In this document: in pieces, positions 17,569-26,648 of the stretch | Layout: every line of letters starts with the position of its first letter | Position numbering within the stretch: the first letter of the stretch is position 1 | NCBI RefSeq assembly: GCF_900108855.1 | Contig: NZ_FNXY01000011.1 | Coordinates: 215,867 to 279,866 of the forward strand | DNA: 64,000 nucleotides | Direction of reading: 5' to 3' | Source: Dyadobacter koreensis | Lineage (GTDB): Bacteria; Bacteroidota; Bacteroidia; Cytophagales; Spirosomataceae | Notes under the pieces: model-generated | Database searches by the model: none | Seen by the model: only the letters and a program-made list of their open reading frames with translations | What the model was told of the DNA's origin: nothing | Translations under genes and position numbers: made by a program

Positions 17569-20500
17569 ATGAATTTTGTAGAAGCATCATTAAAATACAA
17601 ACAGGTCACCCTTTCGGTGCTGCTGTTGCTGTTCGCGGTCGGCGTCAATTCGCTGCTCAATATGCCCCGGCGCGAGGATCCTAAAATCACGATCCGGCAG
17701 GGTCTTGTGATCGCCTATTTCCCCGGAGCGAACTCTGCCCAGGTGGAAGATCAGGTGACCAAAAAACTGGAACAATATCTGTTTCAATATGCAGAAGTTA
17801 ATAAGGCCAAAACCTATTCTACAACCTCCGACGGCATGGTGGTGGTGAACGTAGAACTTGGCGAGCAGGTAAAAGAGCCGGATATTTTCTGGAGTAAATT
17901 GCGGCATCAATTACTGATCTCAAAACAAATGGACCTTCCGGCCGGTGTAAAAGGGCCGGTTGTGAATTCGGATTTCGGCGATACAGAGGCGCTGGTGATC
18001 GGCGTGGAAAGTAATGCAGCCAGCTATCTTCAGTTGAAAGATTATACCAAAAAACTCGAAGACGCGATACGCACCGTTCCTGCCACGTCCAAGGTTAAAA
18101 GAATCGGCGAGCAGAAAGAACAGATCGTGATCAGCTCCAATTCGGAGAAACTTTCGCAGTACGGTCTGAGTCTGAGCCAGGTGATCAAAGTACTGCAAAG
18201 CCAGAATGCCATTAACGCAACGGGTGATATTAAAACCGAGAACAGCCAGACGCCGCTGTACACCGACGGCTATTACAATTCGGAGAGTGAAATTGCCAAC
18301 CAAATCGTGGGCAGTTCCAAAACAGGACAGACGATCCGCCTGGGGGATGTAGCCACTTTGACAAGAACCTACAACGACCCCACCAGCAAAACGACCGTCA
18401 ACGGCAACAAGGCCATGATCCTTTCGGTGCAGATGCAGGAAGGAAACAACATTGTTCAGTTTGGCGACGAAGTACAGAAAAAGGTAGCCGAGGTTAAAAA
18501 ACTGTTACCGGATGATGTCAAACTGACCACCATCGTGAACCAACCGCAAATGGTCGATTCGAATATCACCCATTTTATCCGGGAATTTTTTCTGGCTATC
18601 ATTTCAGTGGTAGTTGTCGTGATTTTGCTGCTTCCATTCCGGATCGCAGCCGTAGCCGCCATGGCCATACCGATGACCGTCGCCGTTACTTTTGCGCTGA
18701 TGAATGCTTTTGGCATTGAATTACACCAGGTTTCACTGGCTGCCCTGATCGTCGTTCTTGGGATGGTCGTGGATGATGCCATCGTCATTGCCGACAATTA
18801 TGTGGAGCTTCTGGATGAAGGGGTGGACCGGTGGACGGCCGCCTGGCGCAGTGCGAGCGACCTGGTTATTCCTGTGCTTGCCGCCACCGTGACGATCATC
18901 GCCTCGTTTGCGCCGATGGTTTTGTTGACCGGGACAGTCGGTGAATTTATTCATGCTTTGCCAGTGACCGTTGCCATTGCGCTGGGTTCGTCCTTTATCG
19001 TGGCCATGGTGCTCACACCGTTTTTATGTTACACCTTTATTAAAAAGGGGCTGCACGACCATAGTGACGAAGCAGCAAATAAAAAGAAAAAGGAAAGTTT
19101 GCTGGATAAAATGCAGACAGGTTACAACGCCGCGCTGGGCTGGTGTGTGCGACATCCCAAAACCACGGTTATTGCTAGTCTAAGTACGATACTTGTTGCG
19201 GGACTGCTTTATACCAAAGGTATTAAACAACAGTTTTTCCCGGCTGCAGAACGCAACCAGCTCGTGGTGGAACTCTGGATGCCGACCGGAACAAAGATGA
19301 ACCGTACCGGTCAGTCTATTGCCAAGGTTGAAAAAATCGTGAAGGCAGATAAACGGGTGACTTCCTACGCAACATTTGTAGGGACGAGTGCCCCGCGTTT
19401 TTATTACAACTTTTCGCCCGAAGTACCGGTTCAGAATTATGCCCAGATCCTGATCAATACCGAAACGGAAGAAACGACCGATGAGCTGGCTGAACAGCTT
19501 TCGCATGTGGTGGATCACCTTGTTCCGGAAGGGGTGGTACAGGTAAAACTCATGCAGCAGGGGCAGCCGCTGAAGGCGCCGGTGGAGGTAAGAATTATCG
19601 GGGAGGACATCAACCGGCTTAAACAGATCGCTGCACAGGTTGCGGAAATTGTTAAAAAAGCCGAAGGGAACCGGCTGGTCCGCAATGATTTCCGTGAAGA
19701 TTATTACGGTATCGCCATCCAGCTCAAAAACGACGCGAGCCGTCTTGGGTTTACCACTACCAGCATCGCAAGTTCGGTGTATGTGGGTTTTGCCGGCGCG
19801 CCGGTGGCGACCATGTACGAAGGGAACGAGCCGGTGGATATTGTTTTGAGACTGGATGAAAAAAACCGGCGTTCTACCGACGATCTTGAAAATACGTATC
19901 TCGAATCTGCTGTGACCGGCGCCAGTGTGCCGCTCAGACAGGTGGCTGATATTGTGCCGCAATGGTTTACCGGAAAAATTATGCACAGAAACGGAGTCCG
20001 TACGCTGACGGTACAGTCCGAAACACAGCCTGGCACCTTGCCTTCTCAGCTGCTGAAAGAGATTCAGCCAGAAATTGCTAAACTCACAATTCCGGCAGGT
20101 TATCAGATCCAGTATGGCGGGGAGTATGCCAACAAACAGGAAACGTTTAGTCAGATGATCAAGGTTTTGGGCGTGAGCCTGGTGCTGATATTTCTGGTGC
20201 TTTTGCTTCAATTCCGGAATTTAAAAGAGGTCGCCATTATCATGCTGACGATCCCGCTGAGCCTTTTTGGCGCCTTGTTTGGCCTTTATGTCACGGGAAA
20301 CAATTTCAGCTTTACGGCCTTTGTCGGGCTGATCAGTCTGTCAGGGATCGTCGTGCGGAATGCCATCATCCTGATCGACCATACCAATGAACTGATCAGG
20401 CACCACGGCATGGATATCCCCACCGCCGCAGTAGAATCCGGAAAAAGACGTCTTCGTCCGATCTTCCTGACTGCCATGGCTGCGGCAATAGGTGTGCTTC

Positions 20501-20682
20501 CGATGATCATTTCCGGTTCTCCCATGTGGAGTCCGCTGGCGAGCGTGATTGCCGTCGGGGTGATATGGAGTATGATTATGGCACTGCTGACTGTGCCGGT
20601 ACTCTATATCGGCTGGATGAAACCGTCGGACAAGGAGGAATTATTGAAAAATAGCTTAATGACAGCGCATCATGAAATTTAA
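17569..20682 (+). CDS. RND efflux pump, AcrB/HAE1-like inner-membrane permease
   Basis: Protein of 1037 residues, full length for the family. It has a first membrane helix at ~10-30, a large periplasmic loop, a TM4 with the proton-relay pair in LGMVVDDAIVIADNYVE (Asp-Asp near 401-402), a second periplasmic loop and a second half repeating the helix bundle (FVGLISLSGIVVRNAIILID). It exports substrates by proton antiport together with the adaptor and the TolC-like channel. HAE1-type (organic compounds) fits better than metal pumps, but the substrate is unknown. Its 3' end overlaps the next gene by 11 bases, so the pump and channel are translationally coupled. Confidence 0.93.
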   Translation: MNFVEASLKYKQVTLSVLLLLFAVGVNSLLNMPRREDPKITIRQGLVIAYFPGANSAQVEDQVTKKLEQYLFQYAEVNKAKTYSTTSDGMVVVNVELGEQVKEPDIFWSKLRHQLLISKQMDLPAGVKGPVVNSDFGDTEALVIGVESNAASYLQLKDYTKKLEDAIRTVPATSKVKRIGEQKEQIVISSNSEKLSQYGLSLSQVIKVLQSQNAINATGDIKTENSQTPLYTDGYYNSESEIANQIVGSSKTGQTIRLGDVATLTRTYNDPTSKTTVNGNKAMILSVQMQEGNNIVQFGDEVQKKVAEVKKLLPDDVKLTTIVNQPQMVDSNITHFIREFFLAIISVVVVVILLLPFRIAAVAAMAIPMTVAVTFALMNAFGIELHQVSLAALIVVLGMVVDDAIVIADNYVELLDEGVDRWTAAWRSASDLVIPVLAATVTIIASFAPMVLLTGTVGEFIHALPVTVAIALGSSFIVAMVLTPFLCYTFIKKGLHDHSDEAANKKKKESLLDKMQTGYNAALGWCVRHPKTTVIASLSTILVAGLLYTKGIKQQFFPAAERNQLVVELWMPTGTKMNRTGQSIAKVEKIVKADKRVTSYATFVGTSAPRFYYNFSPEVPVQNYAQILINTETEETTDELAEQLSHVVDHLVPEGVVQVKLMQQGQPLKAPVEVRIIGEDINRLKQIAAQVAEIVKKAEGNRLVRNDFREDYYGIAIQLKNDASRLGFTTTSIASSVYVGFAGAPVATMYEGNEPVDIVLRLDEKNRRSTDDLENTYLESAVTGASVPLRQVADIVPQWFTGKIMHRNGVRTLTVQSETQPGTLPSQLLKEIQPEIAKLTIPAGYQIQYGGEYANKQETFSQMIKVLGVSLVLIFLVLLLQFRNLKEVAIIMLTIPLSLFGALFGLYVTGNNFSFTAFVGLISLSGIVVRNAIILIDHTNELIRHHGMDIPTAAVESGKRRLRPIFLTAMAAAIGVLPMIISGSPMWSPLASVIAVGVIWSMIMALLTVPVLYIGWMKPSDKEELLKNSLMTAHHEI

Positions 20683-22021
20683 GAAAATACATTTATCTGG
20701 CTGGCTGGCAGCGGTACTGCTGGTTTTTGCCGGAAATACAATGGCTCAGCAAACACCGTTGAGTCTGGATAAGGCCATCGATAAAGCCTTGCAAAACAAT
20801 AAATTATACAGTGTTAAATCTTTGCAGCTGGATGAAAAACGGTCCAGAGTAAAGGAGGACCGAATTAAAGCGTACCCGGTGGTTTCTGTCAGTTCGACCT
20901 ACCAGTATAACGCCAGTATCGGCCAGCTTTCCATTCCGCAGGGGGCACTTGGTGTGATTCCATTGCCGGCAGGAAATGTGGCCTTACCGAACAATGAACT
21001 GAATTTTGATCTCGGACAGCATCAGACTTTCAATGCGGGCGCGACGATCTATCAGCCGATCTCCCAGCTGAGCAAGATCCGCACCGGCGTAGAAGTTGCG
21101 AAAATGGATGTGCAAATCGCGGACCGTGAGAAAACAAAGGCATCGCTTCAAATCCGTCAGGCGGTGGAAAAGCTGTATTATGGCATACTGATCACACAGA
21201 AACAGCAGGAAGAGGCGCGTGCAAAAATGGAATTGGCTAAAATGAAATTTTACGATGTGGAAAGCGGTAGATTATCGGGTAAAACCATTGAATCCAGCGA
21301 GTCCGGTTTGCAGGCCAATATTGCCGACGAAGAACAGAATCTTCTGAAACTGGAAATTCAGCAGGAGGACTACCTGGCCGATCTGAGCCGGCTGACCGGT
21401 TTGGAACCGGGGCAGATCAGGCTTGAAAATGTATCGCTCACGCCCGTAGAAGCCACCCGAGCGCTGGAAGATTATAAAACCGGAGCGATGGAAAACAACG
21501 TGGATATTCAGCTGGCCGATCTTGCTAAATCAAAAAGTGAACTTGGCGTCAAAGCTGCGAAATTGAGCTACCGGCCCGATATTGGCGTATTTGCCGGATA
21601 CACCTTCCAGAAAGGAAATATCATTTTTCCGCAGAACAATCCCTTTGTCGGTGCCAGTCTGAAATGGAATGTGCAGGATATTTTCAGTAACAAAGAAGTG
21701 ATCAGGCAGCGGGATCTGGTTTCGCAACAGGCGCAGATGCTTTTGTCCGATAAAAAAGAGGAAGTAAACAACAGCGTTGAAAAAGCTTACCGCAAGATCC
21801 GCCAAGCACAGTCGCTCATCGCGGCTGCCGAGCGCGCCTATACGTACCGTCAGCAGGAACTTAAAGTACAGCTCGACAAAAAGTACGCCGGCCTGAACAC
21901 CGAAGCTGATGTATTGAACACGAAATCGCTGCTTGCCAGATCAGAAGCTGATCTATTCACCGCCCGACTGGCGTACCGGCTTGCTGTGTCAGATCTGACT
22001 ATATTGACAGAGCGGTTTTGA
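20672..22021 (+). CDS. TolC-family outer-membrane efflux channel
   Basis: Protein of 449 residues with a signal peptide (WLAAVLLVFAGNTMAQQ) followed by the OMF start pattern LSLDKAIDKALQNN. It contains two repeats of long coiled helices (e.g. KEEVNNSVEKAYRKIRQAQS) and strand pairs of the barrel (VVSVSSTYQYNAS, IGVFAGYTF). It forms the outer-membrane duct of the tripartite pump. The start overlaps the pump gene by 11 bases. It is the last gene of the operon; about 1 kb of decayed sequence follows. Confidence 0.92.
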   Translation: MKFKKIHLSGWLAAVLLVFAGNTMAQQTPLSLDKAIDKALQNNKLYSVKSLQLDEKRSRVKEDRIKAYPVVSVSSTYQYNASIGQLSIPQGALGVIPLPAGNVALPNNELNFDLGQHQTFNAGATIYQPISQLSKIRTGVEVAKMDVQIADREKTKASLQIRQAVEKLYYGILITQKQQEEARAKMELAKMKFYDVESGRLSGKTIESSESGLQANIADEEQNLLKLEIQQEDYLADLSRLTGLEPGQIRLENVSLTPVEATRALEDYKTGAMENNVDIQLADLAKSKSELGVKAAKLSYRPDIGVFAGYTFQKGNIIFPQNNPFVGASLKWNVQDIFSNKEVIRQRDLVSQQAQMLLSDKKEEVNNSVEKAYRKIRQAQSLIAAAERAYTYRQQELKVQLDKKYAGLNTEADVLNTKSLLARSEADLFTARLAYRLAVSDLTILTERF

Positions 22022-22995
22022 TGGGTTTGGTAAATGTATGGCCGTAAACCGGCTCATTGTCCAGATCCTGATTGATAAATACTGAGCAACATGCTATTAT
22101 ACCACCAGCAGCGCTTCAAATGGAAACGGATTGGTATAGTACAATTATGATACACAACATGTTAAATATGAGTATGTAGCGATTGAGGCTACAGTGCGAG
22201 TATCAAAACTGATTGATCCTGAGCAGCCGTAGTGTCGATATTTAGTTCACGGAATAGCTTTTATTAAAGATAATGGGTTACATCAATACGAGAAGCAGAT
22301 TCAAACCTTCATATTTGGACACAGAAAAATCCGTCTCTATCTAGGCTGAAACCAAGTTTCAAGATTTAATACCGGCATTAAATCTAGCACGGAAGCGGGG
22401 CACTGAACAATCTAACCCGATTGATCCAAGGCTGGTTGTTAGTAAGGCAGGAGGATACAAGTGCAGGCAGGCAGTCTTTTATCATATATCATAAATGACA
22501 GAGCAATTATCCTTAAATTGCAGAATACTTAAGTAAAGGAGAAAAATTTCCCTGATACTTCTCAACGCTAAGTAAGGAGCCATTTCTGATGGAAGAATAT
22601 TCGTTTTTCCAAGTTAAAAGATTGGAACTAAATATTGTTCAGCATGCATGGCATCCCCTCAATACCAATCAGGCCGCTGTCAGAAAAAAATCTTCCCCCT
22701 AGTGTTTAACCAGAATTAGGTTCTAAATAAAGCAGGCAGACGATTATCTTGGTAAACTTTAGAGCGGTGGCTGTAATGGCTAACGCGTTTAAATCATCAC
22801 TGGTTGTAATTGACCAGTCTAAGCAGATGTTTGATAATTATTTAGCAAGCGGCCAGTGATTGTCTGTTCTGGGCCAATCTGCCAAGGGAAACCTGTGGTC
22901 AACGCTTCCGATTTCCCACGCCGACGCTTTAAGATACAACTATAATGGATTATTTCCTGTGTTTTGGAAACAATCCATTAGGTCTTTGACTTTAT
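22022..22995. other. Decayed intergenic stretch with IS-end repeat
   Basis: No intact gene is seen. Short, broken protein-like frames occur (e.g. HVKYEYVAIEATVRVSKLID near 22160-22220), but none is long enough to identify. The right part (about 22760-22918) resembles the IS-end repeats listed separately. This is probably the left boundary zone of the conjugative element. Confidence 0.4.
22871..22918 (+). repeat. IS-end repeat, copy 3
   Basis: GGGCCAATCTGCCAAGGGAA followed by ACCTGTGGTCAACGCTTCCG aligns with the copies at 6594, 14541 and 41656 (inverted), including both GGTCAA/GCCAAT units. Confidence 0.45.
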
Positions 22996-23628
22996 TTAAT
23001 TCATTCCACTTAAATCCGTAGCAAGATGAGGGCTTAAAAAGCTGTGAAGATAATTTTCGCTGTGGTAAATCAAGTTATCGTAAATATCGATTTTAAGTAG
23101 TTTCCCCGAGGCAAGACTTGCGGCGATGAAGTTGTTGCGCTGCACGTAACCAAAGCCATAGAACTGTTTAAAGTTGGTTTGTCCCGGACTGTGAGAAGGC
23201 TGCCTCGGATGAGTCCTGCTAACGGATTTAAATTCAATGGCATTAAATCCGCAGCTTTGGCCGTAAGACTGTAAGACAGGCCATGCACCACTTTTTTCCA
23301 AAGCCGGTATCATCGCTGGAATCTGAGGCCAGTTTGGAAGGTATAGCTCCAGAAGCTCTCCTTTCTGGTGCGGCCGAAGCCATTTTACAAACTCGTAAAG
23401 CTCATCATGTTTCCAGCATAGTCCCAATAGCCTCTTCCAGCGCTCACGCAGCTCTTTGCTTAGACCGCAGGGAAACGCGCTTCTTTCCGAGCTGTAGTCA
23501 TAGCTATACCAGGTTTGAATTTTCAACTGCTGCGGACAGTGCTCATCAGCCCAGCTGAGTTTAAATTTGAAAAGTGATTCATTCGGATCAGGCCGCAGCG
23601 CCCGTCCTTTCAGTTTTTTTAAAACCAT
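22996..23628 (-). CDS. Hypothetical conjugative-element protein (paralogue of 2670-2999)
   Basis: Protein of 210 residues, basic at the N-terminus (VLKKLKGRALRPDPNES), with many aromatic residues (LELYLPNWPQI, FKQFYGFGYVQRNNFIA). No known catalytic motif or membrane segment is seen. A truncated, diverged copy lies at 2670-2999. It is the last minus-strand gene of the conjugative block, about 230 bases beyond the small genes at 23857-24877. It is probably a cargo or maintenance gene of the element; function unknown. Confidence 0.65.
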   Translation of the reverse strand: MVLKKLKGRALRPDPNESLFKFKLSWADEHCPQQLKIQTWYSYDYSSERSAFPCGLSKELRERWKRLLGLCWKHDELYEFVKWLRPHQKGELLELYLPNWPQIPAMIPALEKSGAWPVLQSYGQSCGFNAIEFKSVSRTHPRQPSHSPGQTNFKQFYGFGYVQRNNFIAASLASGKLLKIDIYDNLIYHSENYLHSFLSPHLATDLSGMN

Positions 23629-23856
23629 TTTGAAATGTTTTAATCAGAGAATAGAAAAATAAAATAATTTCTCAATCGCTAGATCGCTTAATCGTTCCAT
23701 TGAAATTTCTATTGAAACCATTTTATAGGGTTTTGCGCGCAGCGAGCCTGCCGGTATGAAAATACCGGAACATAGTCAGATAGCTCCCAACATTAGAGCA
23801 GGGTATAATATGGATATTTAAATGTATTGGGGAGTGCGCTTTCCAGGGCGCGGGAA

Positions 23857-24147
23857 TTATTCGCTCAGCAGCTGGATCCTACTGCCCATTTTAGGATGAT
23901 AGGACGGGGTATAGACAATATAGCCCAGCGTCTGAAGCTCACCGATATACTTATGGTAGGTAATCAGCCCGCTTATGCGCGCAAGACGCATGACCTTTTT
24001 TCGGGAAATGTAAAAATCACCGGCTGTTTCCGATTGCGCATATAGCTCGATCAAAGCGTGGTAGGTCGCAAGATGCCAGACGTTAAGTCGTTGGTCCTGG
24101 CAGGCCCTGCGGATCAGGTGAAGGATTTGGTCTTTTTTCATCATCAA
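23857..24147 (-). CDS. Hypothetical protein of conjugative element, helix-turn-helix-like
   Basis: Protein of 96 residues. The text ISRKKVMRLARISGLITYHK followed by YIGELQTLGYIVYTPSY resembles a winged-helix pattern (a recognition helix, then a wing ending in a beta strand), so DNA binding is possible. The start overlaps the stop of the upstream gene by 4 bases (ATGA), indicating translational coupling. It may be a small regulator; the family is not recognised. Confidence 0.6.
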   Translation of the reverse strand: MMMKKDQILHLIRRACQDQRLNVWHLATYHALIELYAQSETAGDFYISRKKVMRLARISGLITYHKYIGELQTLGYIVYTPSYHPKMGSRIQLLSE

Positions 24148-24446
24148 AGGTGGCCGTTGGTTAATAACTGCTGTACATCACTATGTTTGTAATAGAATGA
24201 ACCTGCAATTTTTACCGGGGCCAAAGCACCCGTGATGCGCAGCTTTTGAAGGGTGCCGGGCGAGATTTTTAAAAGCTTTCTGACATCCGCACTTTTCAGC
24301 CACTGATCCGGTGCCGCTTCTTTGCTGGACAGGTAAGGTTTTAAATCGCTTAAAAGCTGCTGGCGGAATGTCTCAAGATCCTGCTTTGTGATCATTTCAA
24401 TCTGCATAAACTGGTATGTTAAGGTGAAACATGTGTTAAAGGTCAA
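24144..24446 (-). CDS. Helix-turn-helix (excisionase/MerR-like) DNA-binding protein
   Basis: Protein of 100 residues. The C-terminal half LKSADVRKLLKISPGTLQKL, then ALAPVKIAGSFYYKHSDVQQ, is the helix-turn-helix plus wing typical of Xis/MerR-like small DNA-binding proteins common next to conjugative elements. An internal Met (MQIEMITKQDLETF) could be the real start, but the 4-base overlap with the upstream stop favours 24446. Likely role: regulation or excision of the element. Confidence 0.7.
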   Translation of the reverse strand: MTFNTCFTLTYQFMQIEMITKQDLETFRQQLLSDLKPYLSSKEAAPDQWLKSADVRKLLKISPGTLQKLRITGALAPVKIAGSFYYKHSDVQQLLTNGHL

Positions 24447-24877
24447 AAGCCCGTCAGCCGGATCCGGCTGGCCTTTCGTTTGTAAAAACAGGGCTCGTAG
24501 CGCACATAGCGAAGTTCATCCAGGTCATGCATAAGCCTTACATAGGTAGCGCAGCTTGAGATTTTCGCTGCCGGCATAATCTGGCGGCTAAACATTTCCA
24601 AAGGCCCTGACGCTCCCTGCCTTTCCCAAAGTGAAAAAAGGCTCACATAAAGGCCTATATGTGCGGTGCTGATTCTGGGATCGTTTTCGATGCGGTTAAA
24701 AAAAACAGTTAACAGACTGGCCGCATCGGGGAGCCCGGGCGCGCTTTTATCTTCTGGGACGGTTTCTATTGACTTTTTGGATTTTAACTGGCTGCTTGTG
24801 CTGCACCTGAATGGTCTTGGTTTGCGCGTGCACGGTATCGGCCCTGGCGATGCTGGTTTTCTGATGGTTTTGATCAT
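24443..24877 (-). CDS. Hypothetical protein, start uncertain
   Basis: The 144-codon frame overlaps the 3' end of the upstream gene (stop 24747) by about 130 bases in another frame. Its first ~40 residues (IKTIRKPASPGPIPCTRK...) look like an out-of-frame reading of that neighbour. The protein-like part starts near APGLPDAASLLTVFFNRIEN and runs through AHIGLYVSLFSLWERQGASG to YVRYEPCFYKRKASRIRL, a winged-helix-like end similar in style to the 23857 protein. No ATG lies at that point, so the true start is unclear. Function unknown. Confidence 0.5.
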   Translation of the reverse strand: MIKTIRKPASPGPIPCTRKPRPFRCSTSSQLKSKKSIETVPEDKSAPGLPDAASLLTVFFNRIENDPRISTAHIGLYVSLFSLWERQGASGPLEMFSRQIMPAAKISSCATYVRLMHDLDELRYVRYEPCFYKRKASRIRLTGF

Positions 24878-25805
24878 AGACTGTCAGATTTTTAAACTGG
24901 GGGTTTGCTTCTAAAAATATCTTGGTTTCTTTTCCATCCTTTTGAAGTGTGACAGGCGTCCGGTCACCATTTTTTAAGCTTTCAGTCAGCTTTTGGATGT
25001 CCTGGCCGAAACCTTCTTTTTGAAGGTTCAGCCTGCTTATTTCTTTTTGGACGTCGTATCCGAATCCCTGGTGAAATTCTTTCACCCGGTACTGTCCCGC
25101 TGCATCTTTATCATTGAAATCGAGCTGAATCCATTTTCCCTGGGAGACTGGGCTTCCAGGTTCAGCGTTTTGCTTAAAAAGGGCACGTCCCTGCAAAAGA
25201 TTTTGAGCCTGTAAGGCGTTGATATCAGAAGAGAAATGCTGGGAGATGCCAGGCGTTCTGCTGCCTTCTTTTTTTAATGCCGCATCATAGCCGGTGAGCT
25301 GAAAATGACCGTTTTCATCCTTTGAAAAGTTTAGCTTGTAGTCCATCTTTTCATTTTGGCTTACGTAGCGTGATACGGGCAGCTGAAAGTGCTGCTGACC
25401 TGCCGCCAGGTTTTTTGACAGTTCGCCGCGCAGGTCTCCAAAGCCTGCTTTACTGATTTTATCAGACAGTACCGGTAAATTGGCCGCGGAGCGCTGTTTG
25501 TCCATACGCTGCTCTTTCTCAACTGCGAGCACCTGGCGGATACTGTTGAAAAGACGCTGAAAAAAATTAGGATACAGTTCTTTTTTTAGCTGGGCGCGCT
25601 GGCGGGCAAGAATCTGAAGGGCTAACTGCTCTTCTGGATCCCTGCTTTTTCCATAGCGGCGCTGCAAGTGAACCAGAAAGCTAAGTTTCTGCTCTAAAAA
25701 AGCTTTGTCCTTTAAAATCGACGGACTGAAAATTTTCGAGAAACGCTCTTCTTTCTGGCGCCACTGCTCAAGTCCGGTGGCGACCCGGTTAATTTGCTGC
25801 TGCAT
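24747..25805 (-). CDS. Conjugative-element protein, tandem paralogue 2
   Basis: Protein of 352 residues. The N-terminal ~115 are a basic coiled helical region (LQRRYGKSRDPEEQLALQIL). The rest is homologous to the neighbour at 25842-26624: GFGDLRGELSKNL against GFGVDLNGQLKENL, LTGYDAALKKEGSRT against FNSYDASLKKENSEN, GRALFKQN against GRAVNKDL, and the shared FKNLTVYDQNHQKT / FKSIVVYDQNHQRI. The C-terminus is Lys/Gln-rich. No signal peptide is seen, so it is probably cytoplasmic. Similar tandem proteins accompany Bacteroidetes conjugative elements; role unknown. It ends inside the next frame. Confidence 0.65.
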   Translation of the reverse strand: MQQQINRVATGLEQWRQKEERFSKIFSPSILKDKAFLEQKLSFLVHLQRRYGKSRDPEEQLALQILARQRAQLKKELYPNFFQRLFNSIRQVLAVEKEQRMDKQRSAANLPVLSDKISKAGFGDLRGELSKNLAAGQQHFQLPVSRYVSQNEKMDYKLNFSKDENGHFQLTGYDAALKKEGSRTPGISQHFSSDINALQAQNLLQGRALFKQNAEPGSPVSQGKWIQLDFNDKDAAGQYRVKEFHQGFGYDVQKEISRLNLQKEGFGQDIQKLTESLKNGDRTPVTLQKDGKETKIFLEANPQFKNLTVYDQNHQKTSIARADTVHAQTKTIQVQHKQPVKIQKVNRNRPRR

Positions 25806-25841
25806 AAGCTTACAGGATTAATTTGGCTTCCAAGAAGCTGT

Positions 25842-26624
25842 TCACATCTTTTGCCCCTTTGATTTTCTTGGCTGTTGCTGCATGTGATCTTCTGTTTTTG
25901 TATGCAATTTTTCAGCCTTATCAGGCGCCTGCTGCTGGCTTTGGGATACAGCATTTTTTTCAGACTGGTTTTGGCGGATGCGCTGATGGTTCTGATCGTA
26001 GACCACGATGGATTTGAATTTGGGGCTGGCCTCTACAAAAGCTTTTTGATCTGAATCATTTCCTGAGAGCGTAATAGCCTGCCGGTTGCCTTTTCTGAGC
26101 GAATCAAGGAGCTTACTTTTATCCTGCACATTGCCAATTTCTTTGATAGGAAGACGCGACAAGGCCTTTTCAAGGTCAAATCCGTACTGCTCTGAATAGC
26201 GCTGCAACTTAAAGTTGCCGCTGCTTGTCGTCTCTTTGAAATTAAGCTCAATCCAGGCATTGTAAAGCTTGCCGTCCTTATTGACAAGGTCTTTGTTAAC
26301 TGCCCTTCCGTCCAAGAGATTATAGGCCTCCTTGCGAGTCACACTGCCGTCTTTGTGAATTGGAAAATTCTGGCGGAGCGTATTTTCACTGTTTTCTTTT
26401 TTCAGCGAAGCATCGTAACTGTTAAAAAAGAATCGGTCGCTCTCGGTTGACTTTTTAAAATGAAGCCGCGAAGCTACTTCATCTTTTCCATAGGTGGCAA
26501 GGTGCGAAAGCGTAAACTCGTTTTGCGGCTTTTGTAGGTTTTCTTTTAGCTGCCCGTTTAAATCCACGCCAAAGCCGGTGAATTTCAACTGGTCTTTCAG
26601 GTATTCAAAATTTTGCTCGTTCAT
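25842..26624 (-). CDS. Conjugative-element protein, tandem paralogue 1
   Basis: Protein of 260 residues homologous to the C-terminal two thirds of the gene at 24747-25805, but lacking its N-terminal coiled region. It starts MNEQNFEYLKDQLKFTGFG and contains the repeated block IELNFKETTSSGNFKLQRYS and ASPKFKSIVVYDQNHQRI. The C-terminal ~50 residues are Gln/Lys-rich and probably disordered. It lies 24 bases downstream of traN. Cytoplasmic in appearance; role unknown. Confidence 0.65.
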   Translation of the reverse strand: MNEQNFEYLKDQLKFTGFGVDLNGQLKENLQKPQNEFTLSHLATYGKDEVASRLHFKKSTESDRFFFNSYDASLKKENSENTLRQNFPIHKDGSVTRKEAYNLLDGRAVNKDLVNKDGKLYNAWIELNFKETTSSGNFKLQRYSEQYGFDLEKALSRLPIKEIGNVQDKSKLLDSLRKGNRQAITLSGNDSDQKAFVEASPKFKSIVVYDQNHQRIRQNQSEKNAVSQSQQQAPDKAEKLHTKTEDHMQQQPRKSKGQKM

Positions 26625-26648
26625 AGGATATATATTGAAAGTGAATAC

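Noticed and set aside
19180..20211. 343-codon minus-strand frame across the RND pump gene
   Set aside because: It lies fully inside the well-supported pump gene on the other strand, has no family motif and is a shadow caused by codon bias in the GC-richer pump gene.
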